Assembly (NCBI GenBank): GCA_023257195.1
Contig: JALRCU010000003.1
Coordinates: forward strand, 1-64,000
Length of the DNA stretch: 64,000 nucleotides
Direction of reading: 5' to 3'
Source of the DNA: Holophagaceae bacterium
Lineage (GTDB): Bacteria > Acidobacteriota > Holophagae > Holophagales > Holophagaceae
Positions 1 through 10,981 of this stretch are shown piece after piece. The position numbers and the translations under genes were made by a program. Below the pieces are notes generated by a model. That model was given only the letters and a program-made list of their open reading frames with translations. It was not told where the DNA came from and ran no database searches. The first letter of the stretch is position 1; each line of letters starts with the position of its first letter.

Positions 1-290
1 CTAATTTCCATGTTATAGCGAAGATCAGCACCTCGATAAACATTAGATTTTTGGCCGCCGCGACCACCACCAAAAATATCACCAAAAATATCACCAAAGG
101 CATCATTGAAGTCTGAAAATCCAGCAGAGCCATGGCCGCCCATACTAGGATCTACGCCTGCATGACCATACTGATCATAACTTGCTCTCTTTTGTGAATC
201 GGAAAGTATTTCGTAAGCCTCTTTGGCTTCTTTAAAATTTTCTTCGGCTTTTGGATTGTCGGGATTACGATCAGGATGAAATTGGGCAAG
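1..290 (-). pseudogene. dnaJ: dnaJ fragment (chaperone J-domain protein), N-terminus missing
   Basis: Read on the minus strand, the frame gives the end of a J domain (HPDRNPDN, then the helix ending EILSD, then YDQYGHAG), a Gly/Phe-rich stretch ([14 protein letters not shown]) and [11 protein letters not shown], the start of the substrate-binding region. This is typical of type I DnaJ, the Hsp40 co-chaperone of DnaK. It runs off the left edge. The first roughly 33 residues (YEVLGV and the YRKLA helix before HPD) are absent: the frame hits a stop at 297-299 only five codons before HPD, and none of the three minus frames between 300 and 400 carries a J-domain start. The adjoining plus-strand DNA instead reads as the tail of another gene. 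Either a rearrangement broke dnaJ here or the assembly joined unrelated pieces. Family identity is near certain; broken versus mis-assembled is undecided. Confidence 0.8.
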
Positions 291-376
291 GCATCTTTAC
301 CAGTCCAAGCATAGAAGGCTTTGTGTTCCGTTATATTTTGATGCCGGTACGTTTCGCCAACCCAACCCCGGCCTAG
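290..376 (+). pseudogene. dnaN: C-terminal remnant of dnaN (DNA polymerase III beta clamp)
   Basis: A plus-strand frame ending in TAG at 374-376 reads IEGFVFRYILMPVRF followed by ANPTPA. The YILMPVRF end matches the conserved carboxyl terminus of the beta sliding clamp (YVVMPMRL in E. coli). Only about 28 codons are present; upstream the frame enters the opposed dnaJ fragment and stops looking like DnaN. A dnaN tail just before gyrB fits the usual dnaA-dnaN-recF-gyrB neighbourhood. The call rests on a short motif and on position. It is not a working gene as seen here. Confidence 0.55.
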
Positions 377-2953
<2,577 letters not shown>

Positions 2954-2968
2954 ACCTAAGAGAAACCT

Positions 2969-5584
2969 ATGTTAGAAATGAACCGGATTGAACCCCTCGA
3001 TATCGAAAAAGAAATGAAACGGTCCTACTTGGACTATGCGATGTCGGTCATTATTGGGCGCGCCTTGCCCGATGTTCGCGATGGGCTAAAACCCGTCCAC
3101 CGTCGCGTGCTTTACGCCATGAAAGCCAGTGGTAACGAGTGGAATCGGGGCTACCGAAAAAGCGCACGAACCGTAGGAGACGTCATTGGTAAGTACCACC
3201 CCCATGGCGACTCTGCAGTCTATGACACGCTAGTTCGATTAGCTCAACCCTTCTCCCAGCGTCACGTCTTGATCGATGGGCAAGGGAATTTTGGCTCGAT
3301 CGATGGCGATAGCGCAGCCGCAATGAGATACACCGAAGCGAGACTTTCGAGACTTTCGAATGAACTCATGGAAGACATCAATCAAGAAACTGTAGATTTT
3401 GGCCCCAACTATGATGGGAACGAAGAAGAACCCCTAGTGCTGCCTGCCCGTTTCCCTAACCTATTGGTGAACGGTAGCCAAGGCATAGCAGTTGGGATGT
3501 CTACCAGCATCCCCCCCCATAATTTAGGCGAATGCATCAAGGCCCTGATCCATCTTATCGACAACCCCATGGCCGATCTCAGCCATCTGATGAAACACAT
3601 CCCTGCCCCTGACTTTCCAGGGGGAGGCAAAATGCTGGGTACCGCGGGTGTGCTTGACGCATACCGAACCGGCAAAGGGCGATGCGTGGTTCGTGCGAAG
3701 GCGCATACCGAGACCATCAAAATTAAAAACAAGGGAGAAGTTGAACAAATTATCTTTACCGAGCTCCCTTATCAAACTAACAAAGTTCGCGTCATAGAAA
3801 AAATTGTTGAGCTGATTAACGATAAGAAAATTGATGGCATTTCAGACATTAGAGATGAATCCGATCGAGAAGGGATTCGCTTAGTGATCGAAGTCAAGCG
3901 TAACGAACCGTCAGATATCGTGCTGAACCAACTCTATCAAATGACCGATCTTCAATCCTCGTTCCCCATTAATCTATTGGCGATCGTCAATGGGCAACCT
4001 CGCGTTTGCACCCTTAAGGAAATCCTTGAAGAATTTATCGGTTTCCGTCGCGAAGTCGTCACGCGTCGTACCTTGTTCCAACTAAGAAAAGCCGAGGAAA
4101 GACACCACATTCTATTGGGATTGACCATTGCTTTAGACCACCTCGATGCAGTTATTAAATTGATCCGCGCATCCAAAACAGGGGACGAGGCCAAGGCCGG
4201 CCTAATGGAGGGACGGTTCGCTTCCGCCTCGGAAATCAAATCAGACCCCACTCTAAAATTAAGCGATAAGCAAGCCCAAGCTATTTTGGATATGAGACTG
4301 CAACGTCTCACAGGGCTAGAAAGACAAAAAATTATTGACGAGCGCCTAGAAGTAGAAAGCACCATTGAGGAATTGAAATCAATTTTAGCGAATGAAAAAA
4401 AATTATTAGGCGTGATTAAAACAGAATTGACCGAAGTCTCCAAAATGTTTGCGGATCCTCGTCGAACAGAAATCACCCACGACACCGGCGACATCCGGAT
4501 GGAAGACGTGATTCCAGATGACCCCATGGTGGTCACTGTGTCGCAAACGGGTTACATTAAGCGTACTGATCTCAATAATTACAGACGCCAGCGTCGCGGC
4601 GGCAAGGGCAAAATCGGGATGAAAACTAAAGACGAAGATTTTGTCGCACAACTTTTCATCACGAAAGCGCACGATACACTCATGGCGTTTACGGACCGCG
4701 GTTACGTGTATGCTTTGAAGGTTTACGAAATTCCAGAAGCAGCTGCTAACACTCGGGGGAAGCATTTTAAAAACCTCATTTCACTTAAAGAGGGTGAGAG
4801 CGTTGTCACATTGATGCCCATTAAGGAATTCTCTGAGGGCATGAATCTGGTTTTTGCAACGGCCAATGGAACCGTTAAGAAGACCACCTTGAGTGCTTAC
4901 GCCAATATTCGAAGCAACGGTCTTATTGCTCTAACCATTGAGGAAGGCGACCGACTGGTGGCCGTACGTTCATCAAACGGCAAACAGCAAATTGTACTGG
5001 GTACAGCCCACGGTAAGGCTACGCGCTTTAGCGAAGAAGAAGTCCGGGCTACAGGAAGACCCTCGATGGGAGTTCGGGGTATCAAAGTGGCCAAAGGTGA
5101 TTATGTGGTGGATATGGAAGTAGCCAATTCTTTGCCTGATCTACCCGAAGGAAAAGAGGCCGATGAAAGCACCGCTAAACACGGGCTTCTCTTAACGATT
5201 ACTGACCGAGGCTATGGTAAATCCAGCTTGCTACAAGATTACAGTCTGATCCATCGTGGGGGGTCGGGGGTTATTAATATCAAACTCAACCCCAAGAAAA
5301 ACGGCTCATCTGTGGTGGGCTTCAAACTCGTTCTGCCCGGAGAGGGCTGTCTTCTGATTACCCAAGAAGGCATGGCGATTCGATTTGGGGTTGAGGATAT
5401 CCGCCGGACAGGGCGTAACACCCAAGGGGTTCGAGTCCATAACGTTTCTTCAGAGACCGACAAAGTGGTGGCCATGGCTAAAATTGATGCCTCCGCTCAT
5501 GCCCTTGATGAATCAGACGAAGAAGACGACCTAGATATCGAGACTACTTCCACGGGCACCCCCCTTGGGATCGAAGAGCAATAG
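2969..5584 (+). CDS. gyrA: DNA gyrase subunit A
   Basis: Breakage-reunion subunit of gyrase. Winged-helix/tower domain with the active-site tyrosine in RYTEARLS (Tyr121, E. coli Tyr122), then a C-terminal beta-pinwheel for DNA wrapping. The GyrA box QRRGGKG is intact near residue 540, which separates it from ParC. The quinolone-resistance region reads GDSAVYD with Ser82 and Asp86 (E. coli Ser83/Asp87), the wild-type, drug-sensitive residues. The 871-residue length is normal. The tail is acidic ([12 protein letters not shown]), as in many GyrA proteins. ATG 2969 follows AAGAGAAA; a second in-frame ATG lies three codons on. Transcription probably ends at the hairpin 20 bp past the stop. Confidence 0.97.
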   Translation: MLEMNRIEPLDIEKEMKRSYLDYAMSVIIGRALPDVRDGLKPVHRRVLYAMKASGNEWNRGYRKSARTVGDVIGKYHPHGDSAVYDTLVRLAQPFSQRHVLIDGQGNFGSIDGDSAAAMRYTEARLSRLSNELMEDINQETVDFGPNYDGNEEEPLVLPARFPNLLVNGSQGIAVGMSTSIPPHNLGECIKALIHLIDNPMADLSHLMKHIPAPDFPGGGKMLGTAGVLDAYRTGKGRCVVRAKAHTETIKIKNKGEVEQIIFTELPYQTNKVRVIEKIVELINDKKIDGISDIRDESDREGIRLVIEVKRNEPSDIVLNQLYQMTDLQSSFPINLLAIVNGQPRVCTLKEILEEFIGFRREVVTRRTLFQLRKAEERHHILLGLTIALDHLDAVIKLIRASKTGDEAKAGLMEGRFASASEIKSDPTLKLSDKQAQAILDMRLQRLTGLERQKIIDERLEVESTIEELKSILANEKKLLGVIKTELTEVSKMFADPRRTEITHDTGDIRMEDVIPDDPMVVTVSQTGYIKRTDLNNYRRQRRGGKGKIGMKTKDEDFVAQLFITKAHDTLMAFTDRGYVYALKVYEIPEAAANTRGKHFKNLISLKEGESVVTLMPIKEFSEGMNLVFATANGTVKKTTLSAYANIRSNGLIALTIEEGDRLVAVRSSNGKQQIVLGTAHGKATRFSEEEVRATGRPSMGVRGIKVAKGDYVVDMEVANSLPDLPEGKEADESTAKHGLLLTITDRGYGKSSLLQDYSLIHRGGSGVINIKLNPKKNGSSVVGFKLVLPGEGCLLITQEGMAIRFGVEDIRRTGRNTQGVRVHNVSSETDKVVAMAKIDASAHALDESDEEDDLDIETTSTGTPLGIEEQ

Positions 5585-5603
5585 GCCCTTCCCTCTAAGA
5601 GCC

Positions 5604-5646
5604 AAAACCCCTCGACCGTTCCACATGGAACACCGAGGGGTTTTTT
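5604..5646 (+). terminator. intrinsic terminator between gyrA and glyA, loop holds a parS-like site
   Basis: An 11-bp stem (AAAACCCCTCG at 5604-5614 with CGAGGGGTTTT at 5634-5644) is followed by a T-run to 5646. It ends gyrA; on the minus strand it has only four T residues, so it may serve glyA weakly. The loop is itself a near-palindrome, described separately. Confidence 0.8.
5617..5632. promoter_or_regulatory. parS-like centromere site 1
   Basis: CGTTCCACATGGAACA matches the ParB-binding consensus TGTTCCACGTGGAACA except for the first base and the central CG, here CA. ParB is encoded at 37338 in this window. parS sites usually cluster near the origin, fitting the gyrBA neighbourhood. It sits inside the terminator loop, which is unusual. 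Confidence 0.55.
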
Positions 5647-6883
5647 ATTGGGGGATGGGAAATTGTTGAGTGAGACCCAACACCTCTGAGCGTATCTGGC
5701 GAATGGAGGCTTCCTTCTCGGGCTCTACAAGGACCCGATGGATCCAACCGCCAACCTGAGCCATTTCGGGAATCCCCATTCCTCGAGTTGTTATTGCTGG
5801 AGTACCTAAGCGAATACCACTAGGCTTCATGGGGGGGTTTGGATCAAACGGGATGCCGTTTTTATTAATGGTAATACCAGCTAAATCAAGGGCTTTTTCC
5901 GCGACCGAGCCCAAAACACCCTTAGCGAAGACGTCCACTAAAATTAAGTGATTATCGGTTCCGCCGCTTACAATACGCCACCCTTTTTCTTGAAGGCTAT
6001 GGGACAGAGCCTTGGCATTCTCCACCACTTTCCCGCTGTAGGACTTAAAAGAGGGGTCCATTGCTTCTTTAAAAGCAATAGCTTTCGCGGCTACCATGTG
6101 CATTAAAGGCCCGCCTTGGACCCCGGGGAAGAGACTCCGATCAAGCGCTTTTGCGTGGACCTCCTTGCATAAAACCAAGCCACCCCTGGGACCCCTTAGG
6201 GTTTTGTGGGTTGTGGTGGTAACAAAATCTGCAAAAGGCACTGGGGACGGGTGGTGTCCTGACGCCACTAGGCCAGCAATATGGGCCATATCAACCATCA
6301 AAAGAGCCCCTACTTCATCGGCGATCTCTTTGAAAAGCCTAAAATCCCAATGCCTCGAGTAGGCACTTGCTCCCGCTACAATCATCCGAGGTTTGTGCTC
6401 GCGGGCTAGGGACCGCACTTCATCCATATCTAAAAGCTCATCGTCTTTACGAACATGGTAACTTTTGAAGTTGTAAAGCATTCCACTACTGTTTAGTGGG
6501 TGCCCGTGGGTCAAATGACCTCCATGGGCTAAATCTAGGCCCAGAAGGGTGTCCCCAGGCTTAAGGACGCTGAAATAGACGGCCATATTGGCTTGGGCAC
6601 CGCTGTGTGGCTGAACATTGGCATGTTCTGCGTTGTAGAGTCGTTTAGCCCTTTCAATGGCCAGTTTTTCCATATCGTCCACATGTTCACATCCCCCGTA
6701 ATATCGTCGGCCAGGGTAGCCCTCCGCATATTTATTAGTAAAATGGGACCCCATAGCCTCTAAAACAGCCTTGGAGGCGTAATTTTCAGAAGCAATCATT
6801 TCTAGATGATCCTGTTGCCTTGCAATCTCCCCCCGAAGAGATGCAAAGATTTCAGAGTCTTGTCGTTGGATATTCTCGTACAT
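5645..6883 (-). CDS. glyA: serine hydroxymethyltransferase
   Basis: PLP enzyme that converts serine and tetrahydrofolate to glycine and 5,10-methylene-THF, the main one-carbon source; cytosolic. The PLP lysine is Lys227 in [27 protein letters not shown] and the substrate-binding HSGAQAN are also intact. At 412 residues it has the bacterial length. ATG 6883 has an excellent Shine-Dalgarno (AGGAGG, about 7 bases upstream). It is divergent from purB, with two operator-like palindromes and a parS-like site between. It feeds one-carbon units to purines and, through ThyX at 20.6 kb, to thymidylate. Confidence 0.97.
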   Translation of the reverse strand: MYENIQRQDSEIFASLRGEIARQQDHLEMIASENYASKAVLEAMGSHFTNKYAEGYPGRRYYGGCEHVDDMEKLAIERAKRLYNAEHANVQPHSGAQANMAVYFSVLKPGDTLLGLDLAHGGHLTHGHPLNSSGMLYNFKSYHVRKDDELLDMDEVRSLAREHKPRMIVAGASAYSRHWDFRLFKEIADEVGALLMVDMAHIAGLVASGHHPSPVPFADFVTTTTHKTLRGPRGGLVLCKEVHAKALDRSLFPGVQGGPLMHMVAAKAIAFKEAMDPSFKSYSGKVVENAKALSHSLQEKGWRIVSGGTDNHLILVDVFAKGVLGSVAEKALDLAGITINKNGIPFDPNPPMKPSGIRLGTPAITTRGMGIPEMAQVGGWIHRVLVEPEKEASIRQIRSEVLGLTQQFPIPQ

Positions 6884-6910
6884 GGGGACCTCCTAAGGGG
6901 TTGGGATAGG

Positions 6911-6926
6911 TGTTCCATGTGGAACA
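6911..6926. promoter_or_regulatory. parS-like centromere site 2
   Basis: TGTTCCATGTGGAACA has perfect 7-bp arms (TGTTCCA/TGGAACA) around a central TG. It differs from the parS consensus only at one central base and is the reverse complement of site 1 apart from that site's first base. It lies 28 bp upstream of the glyA start. Confidence 0.65.
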
Positions 6927-6935
6927 CTTTTTAAT

Positions 6936-6974
6936 TACGAAAAGTTTCGTAGTTTACATACGAAATATTTCGTA
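6936..6974. promoter_or_regulatory. tandem operator-like palindromes between glyA and purB
   Basis: TACGAAAAGTTTCGTA (6936-6951) and TACGAAATATTTCGTA (6959-6974) are two copies of TACGAAA-NN-TTTCGTA with centres 23 bp apart, about two helical turns. Paired, same-face palindromes in a divergent intergenic region are the classic form of a dimeric repressor operator. They fall where the glyA promoter should be and just upstream of the purB promoter. The regulator is unknown. Both glyA and purB belong to the PurR regulon in E. coli, so a purine-responsive LacI-type repressor is a guess worth testing. Confidence 0.6.
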
Positions 6975-6984
6975 ATAGATCAAG

Positions 6985-7013
6985 TTGGAGATGGCCGCAA
7001 CTCACCTCATAAT
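6985..7013 (+). promoter_or_regulatory. probable sigma70-type promoter of purB, leaderless
   Basis: TTGGAG (6985-6990), a 17-bp spacer, then CATAAT (7008-7013). A start point about 7 bp on would fall at or next to the purB ATG at 7020, which fits the lack of a Shine-Dalgarno there. Confidence 0.45.
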
Positions 7014-7019
7014 AGAAGT

Positions 7020-8468
7020 ATGCCCTTTCTTCCGGATGCCCACGATAGCGCCCTTTCTGGGTTTGAAAATCCCCTAGCTTCTCGTTATGCCAGTTCGCGT
7101 ATGAGTGCCCTGTTTTCAACACTTTACAGGCAAAAAACATGGCGCCGGCTTTGGGTATTACTGGCTGAATGTGAATCCAAAATGGGTCTTACAATTAGCC
7201 CCCAACAACTCGCTGCTATGAAGGCTACCCAAGATCAGGTGGACTTACCTTTGATCGCTGAGTATGAAAAAAAATTGAGGCATGACGTCATGGCAGCGAT
7301 TCACGCGTGGGGCGAACAGATTCCCGATGCCCGAGGCGTGATTCATTTAGGTGCCACTAGTTGTTTTGTAACTGATAATGGCGACACCTTAATTGCCCGC
7401 GAGGCCTTGACCCTGGTTCGCCAAAGAATTCAAAGCGTCCTCTTGGCTCTGCGAACCTTTGCCCTTCGCCACGCAAGTTTGCCCACCCTAGGGTATACCC
7501 ATTTTCAACCCGCACAGCCCACCACGGTTGGCAAACGAGCGACTCTATGGGCGCAAGATCTCGCTTTAGACCTAGAAGATTTGGACCACCTTTTAAACAC
7601 ACTTCCTCTCCGCGGCCTAAAAGGTGCAACGGGAACCCAAGCGAGCTTCGTAGAACTTTTTGGTGGTGATAAAGAGAAAACCCAAGAACTCGAAAATATT
7701 TTTTCTAAGCAATTGGGCGTGCCCGTTATTGCCGTCAGCGGACAGACCTCAACCCGAAAACTTGAAGATCGAATCGGGCAAGTGTTGTGTGGGGTTGCAA
7801 GCAGTGCAAGTAAATTTGCAAACGACATCCGTTTGTTACAACACATGAGAGAGATCGAAGAACCCTTTGGTAAAGACCAAATTGGTTCGAGTGCAATGCC
7901 CTATAAACGCAATCCAATGCGCTCAGAACGCATCGTCAGCCTTGCCCGTTTTGTCGTAGGCTTACTGCCTAGTACCTACCAAACCTCCTCCAATCAATGG
8001 CTCGAAAGAACGCTTGATGACAGTGCGCACAGACGCCTCACAATTTCACAAGGTTTTCTTGCCATCGATGCAATCTTAATTCTTTACCAAAATATTGCCG
8101 AGGGGTTGGTCGTTCATACATCCATGATTGACGCGAATCTTCGCCGGGAACTTCCGTTTTTATGTGCCGAAATCCTGTTAATGGAAGCTACCCAACGTGG
8201 GGGGGACCGCCAAGCGCTTCATGCCAAATTTAGAACAAGTGCTCTTCAATCTGCGGAAGAAATTCGCCACGGTAAACCCAATCCCCTTCTTGCGCTCCTT
8301 GCAGAAGATCCATCGTGGGGGCTGGGGATTAGGGATATTGAATCACTCCTTAAGCCAGAGCGTTTGGTAGGCCGGGCCCCCGAACAGACGGCTGAATTTA
8401 TCGAAAAGGTCCTGAACCCAATTCTGGCTAACTTCAAACCGCTTGCTCCTGAAAGCCCCCGTGTTTAA
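7020..8468 (+). CDS. purB: adenylosuccinate lyase (eukaryote-type)
   Basis: Splits adenylosuccinate to AMP and SAICAR to AICAR in purine synthesis; homotetramer of the fumarase/aspartase fold. The three active-site regions are visible: TSCFVTDN near 113-120, GYTHFQPAQPTT at 158-169 with the catalytic histidine, and the flexible-loop signature SSAMPYKRNPMRSE at 290-303. The signature, with RNPMRSE, and the length (482; human ADSL 484) resemble the eukaryotic-type enzyme rather than the about 430-residue B. subtilis type. No Shine-Dalgarno precedes ATG 7020; the next in-frame ATG (Met28) would cut into conserved sequence. Two genes follow within 13 and 7 bp, probably co-transcribed. Confidence 0.95.
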   Translation: MPFLPDAHDSALSGFENPLASRYASSRMSALFSTLYRQKTWRRLWVLLAECESKMGLTISPQQLAAMKATQDQVDLPLIAEYEKKLRHDVMAAIHAWGEQIPDARGVIHLGATSCFVTDNGDTLIAREALTLVRQRIQSVLLALRTFALRHASLPTLGYTHFQPAQPTTVGKRATLWAQDLALDLEDLDHLLNTLPLRGLKGATGTQASFVELFGGDKEKTQELENIFSKQLGVPVIAVSGQTSTRKLEDRIGQVLCGVASSASKFANDIRLLQHMREIEEPFGKDQIGSSAMPYKRNPMRSERIVSLARFVVGLLPSTYQTSSNQWLERTLDDSAHRRLTISQGFLAIDAILILYQNIAEGLVVHTSMIDANLRRELPFLCAEILLMEATQRGGDRQALHAKFRTSALQSAEEIRHGKPNPLLALLAEDPSWGLGIRDIESLLKPERLVGRAPEQTAEFIEKVLNPILANFKPLAPESPRV

Positions 8469-8480
8469 GGTCTAAAATAT

Positions 8481-9296
8481 ATGTTAAAAATTGCTGTCGT
8501 AGGTGCGCAAGACATCTTGGGCCAAGAGTTAGTTCGTACCCTTGAAGCTCATCACTGCTCAGTGCTTCCTCTCGCTTCTGGCCCTCTCACAAAAGAACAA
8601 GAAGAAAACGATATTGTTGCTTTTGCCCCCACCCCGGAGTTGATTAAAGACTACGATGCCATCATCTTGGCGCAACCTGAACCGAAGGGTTTATTAGATA
8701 AATTCTCAGGCCGTGTGCTTGACGTAACATCGGATGCATCCCGAGGAACACCGGCACCCCTCGTGGGGGCTTGGGGTACTGAAAACAGGCTCTTTGTTCG
8801 TCCAGCGGTTGAGCAAATCCTCTTGTTGCTACCGGGCCTTATTGAAAATTTTGGAACCGTGAGCGGAGTTTATTTACGATCCGTTTCTCATCGAGGAGAA
8901 ACGGGGTTAATGGAACTCCATCAACAAAGTGTCGCCGTCCTTCAAGGCGAAGAACCGGGCACAGCTCCTTTGGGGTATCGCGCTGCTTTTGAACTCGTCC
9001 CTCAAAAACCCAAGGGTAGGATCACTGATATTTTCACCCCAACCTTTCATGGAGATATTTTAGTTTTGAATCTCATTAATCCAGATAAATTGATGTCAAA
9101 AATAACTAATGCTCCCGACCAGGTGGTATGGGTAGACACTCCCCCCACCTCTCGGGATGCATCAACGCGTAGTGAGGCTCTGGCGTACGCTGATCTAGAT
9201 TCATCGGGGCACTATGCCACACTCATCATTGGGTTTGATGCTATTTTGTGGGGTGTTCTCCGACCAATGATCCGGCTTTTATCCCTCAAGGTTTAG
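8481..9296 (+). CDS. aspartate-semialdehyde-dehydrogenase-like protein lacking the catalytic cysteine
   Basis: The N-terminus is a Rossmann fold (IAVVGAQDILGQELVRTLE) as in Asd and N-acetylglutamyl-phosphate reductase, and SHRGETGLMELHQQS resembles the dimerisation/active-site helix of Asd. At 271 residues it is shorter than Asd (about 340), and where Asd has its NPxCxT nucleophile this protein reads EQILLLLPGL, with no cysteine. The only cysteine I see is near residue 26. This is the pattern of the USG-1-type Asd paralogs, whose role is unclear. It is probably not a working dehydrogenase. It lies between purB and a ferredoxin gene in one tight run. Confidence 0.65.
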   Translation: MLKIAVVGAQDILGQELVRTLEAHHCSVLPLASGPLTKEQEENDIVAFAPTPELIKDYDAIILAQPEPKGLLDKFSGRVLDVTSDASRGTPAPLVGAWGTENRLFVRPAVEQILLLLPGLIENFGTVSGVYLRSVSHRGETGLMELHQQSVAVLQGEEPGTAPLGYRAAFELVPQKPKGRITDIFTPTFHGDILVLNLINPDKLMSKITNAPDQVVWVDTPPTSRDASTRSEALAYADLDSSGHYATLIIGFDAILWGVLRPMIRLLSLKV

Positions 9297-9302
9297 TCAC
9301 GT

Positions 9303-9953
9303 ATGCACCGGCACTTAGATGAAAAACAAGGCCGCTCAGATTTCTTTAGCTCAGTCAAGGCTCTTGCTTTTGGCTTTCTTGCGGAACGCCTAGAAGGTCT
9401 CACAACAGGACTGGGTGCTCACTTAATTCGCCCCCCCGGTGCTCTAGATGAACTTTCTTTTTTAAGTGCTTGCACGCGTTGCGATAAATGTATTGAGGCT
9501 TGTCCTCAAGATGCCCTGATTAAAGCGGATGCTAAAACAGGGCTTGCGGTCGGGACACCACACATCGATCCCCGAAGAACCCCTTGCTTTCTTTGTACTG
9601 AATTACCCTGTATTACCGCCTGCCCCGAGGGTGCGTTGGTATGGCCTACTCGCCCCACCGATGGTGGATTTAATCGCTCCGGCCCCGAGGCTGTTTTGAT
9701 AGGGACAGCCGAAGTCGCACCGGATCGTTGCCTGACCTATGAGCGTGAAGATCGTGCTGCCCGCTCCTGTCAAGTTTGTGTAGATCGATGTCCGTATCCA
9801 AACCTTGCCATCAAAATGGAATTCAACGTTGAGCATACCTTCGCACACCCCGAGGTGGTATCGGAATTTTGTACAGGTTGTGGGCTCTGTGTTTTTGGTT
9901 GTCCTACTGATCCCGCAGCCATTCGCATCATTCCCGCTCAACAATTAAACTAA
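9303..9953 (+). CDS. polyferredoxin with four 4Fe-4S cluster motifs (NapG/MauM-like)
   Basis: Four cysteine groups: C57/60/63/67 (CTRCDKCIEACP), C95/98/103/107 (CFLCTELPCITACP), C156/159/163 with C143 the likely fourth ligand, and C190/193/196/200 (CTGCGLCVFGCP). This is the array of NapG/MauM/NapF-type electron carriers. There is no clear signal peptide or twin-arginine motif, so a cytoplasmic or membrane-peripheral place is more likely than periplasm. No nitrate reductase, methylamine dehydrogenase or other redox partner is nearby. Convergent with lipA, whose radical-SAM reaction needs electrons; a link is only a guess. The start follows the upstream gene by 6 bp. Confidence 0.8.
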   Translation: MHRHLDEKQGRSDFFSSVKALAFGFLAERLEGLTTGLGAHLIRPPGALDELSFLSACTRCDKCIEACPQDALIKADAKTGLAVGTPHIDPRRTPCFLCTELPCITACPEGALVWPTRPTDGGFNRSGPEAVLIGTAEVAPDRCLTYEREDRAARSCQVCVDRCPYPNLAIKMEFNVEHTFAHPEVVSEFCTGCGLCVFGCPTDPAAIRIIPAQQLN

Positions 9954-9961
9954 GCTTACAT

Positions 9962-10888
9962 TTATAAAATCACAATTCCATCCTGTTGGCTCACCTCAAA
10001 TGCATTGAAGCTACTTCGGACCAAGGGCCCAGCATATACGGTAGAAAAACCCAGGCTTTTAGCGGTTTTAGCTAAGGATTCAAACTCTGCGGGAGGGACA
10101 TATCGAGCAACCGGCAATTGATATCGCGTGGGCCTTAAATATTGCCCAAGTGTAAGAATGTCGACGCCGACAGAACGGAGGCTTCGAAAAACTTCTAGCA
10201 ACTCTTGTTGGTTTTCACCGAGACCCAACATCAACCCGCTCTTCGTTTTGAAATCATTACCTAATAAATTTCGTCCTAAATGTTTAGCTTTCTGTAATAC
10301 CGATAGTGAGCGTTCAAAGCGTCCTGCTGGGCGGACAACAGGATATAGTCTTGGTACGGTTTCAACATTATGATTTAAGACGACGGGACCTGCGTGGACC
10401 ACATTAGCAACGGCGTCCAGGTCACCCATAAAGTCAGGAATGAGGACCTCTACTGAGACAGTGGGGCAGCGGCGGTGTATCGCTCGGACTGTTTCGGCGA
10501 ATTGGGCAGAGCCACCGTCCGGGAGATCATCCCGGTTGACGCTCGTTAAAACCGCGTAGCGTAGGCCCATGGCTTCGACCCGGGAGGCCGTATCCTCGGG
10601 CTCATGAGGGTCGAGCAACGAGGGCCTCCCGTTTTTGATGGAACAAAAACCACAGGCACGAGTACACACATCCCCCAAGAGCAAAAAAGTTGCCGTACCG
10701 TGGGAGAAGCAATGGGTTCGGTTGGGACAGCGTGCCTCCTCGCACACCGTATGCGAATGGCTTTCCCGAAGGCCCACTTTTAAATCATGGAGCTGGCTTA
10801 AAGAGGTCTTTTCTTTTGCAATCCAGGCCGGAAGTCGTTCATGGGTGCCAAGGACTTCACGACCGCTCTTTTTTGGGAAACGACCCAT
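9962..10888 (-). CDS. lipA: lipoyl synthase
   Basis: Radical-SAM enzyme inserting two sulfurs into protein-bound octanoyl groups to form lipoyl cofactors of pyruvate/2-oxoglutarate dehydrogenases and the glycine cleavage system. It shows both cluster motifs: auxiliary CX4CX5C (Cys49, 54, 60) and radical-SAM CX3CX2C (Cys75, 79, 82 in CTRACGFC), plus the conserved C-terminal RSSFNAFE from about residue 291. The 308-residue length is standard. ATG 10888 follows GAGGCTAGGAAC. No lipB or lplA neighbour is visible. It is the only gene on this strand here, divergent from the transporter at 10982. Confidence 0.95.
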   Translation of the reverse strand: MGRFPKKSGREVLGTHERLPAWIAKEKTSLSQLHDLKVGLRESHSHTVCEEARCPNRTHCFSHGTATFLLLGDVCTRACGFCSIKNGRPSLLDPHEPEDTASRVEAMGLRYAVLTSVNRDDLPDGGSAQFAETVRAIHRRCPTVSVEVLIPDFMGDLDAVANVVHAGPVVLNHNVETVPRLYPVVRPAGRFERSLSVLQKAKHLGRNLLGNDFKTKSGLMLGLGENQQELLEVFRSLRSVGVDILTLGQYLRPTRYQLPVARYVPPAEFESLAKTAKSLGFSTVYAGPLVRSSFNAFEVSQQDGIVIL

Positions 10889-10981
10889 GTTCCTAGCCTC
10901 TTATTTATTCTGACAGATGATAGGATTAGACCATTCTCGAAAACCTTATAGGCTCTTGCCTCACCTTTTAAGAAGATCTCA

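Noticed and set aside
3952-4536. 194-codon open frame opposite gyrA
   Set aside because: It lies fully inside a certain gene, its translation is low-complexity Ser-rich without any motif, and it has no ribosome-binding site; a shadow frame.
6884-7019. Glycine riboswitch before glyA
   Set aside because: The palindromes are protein-operator-like and no glycine aptamer core can be made from this short region.
10889-10981. ydaO-type c-di-AMP riboswitch before the KimA-like gene
   Set aside because: The gap is only 93 bp and shows no conserved core or paired stems of that size.
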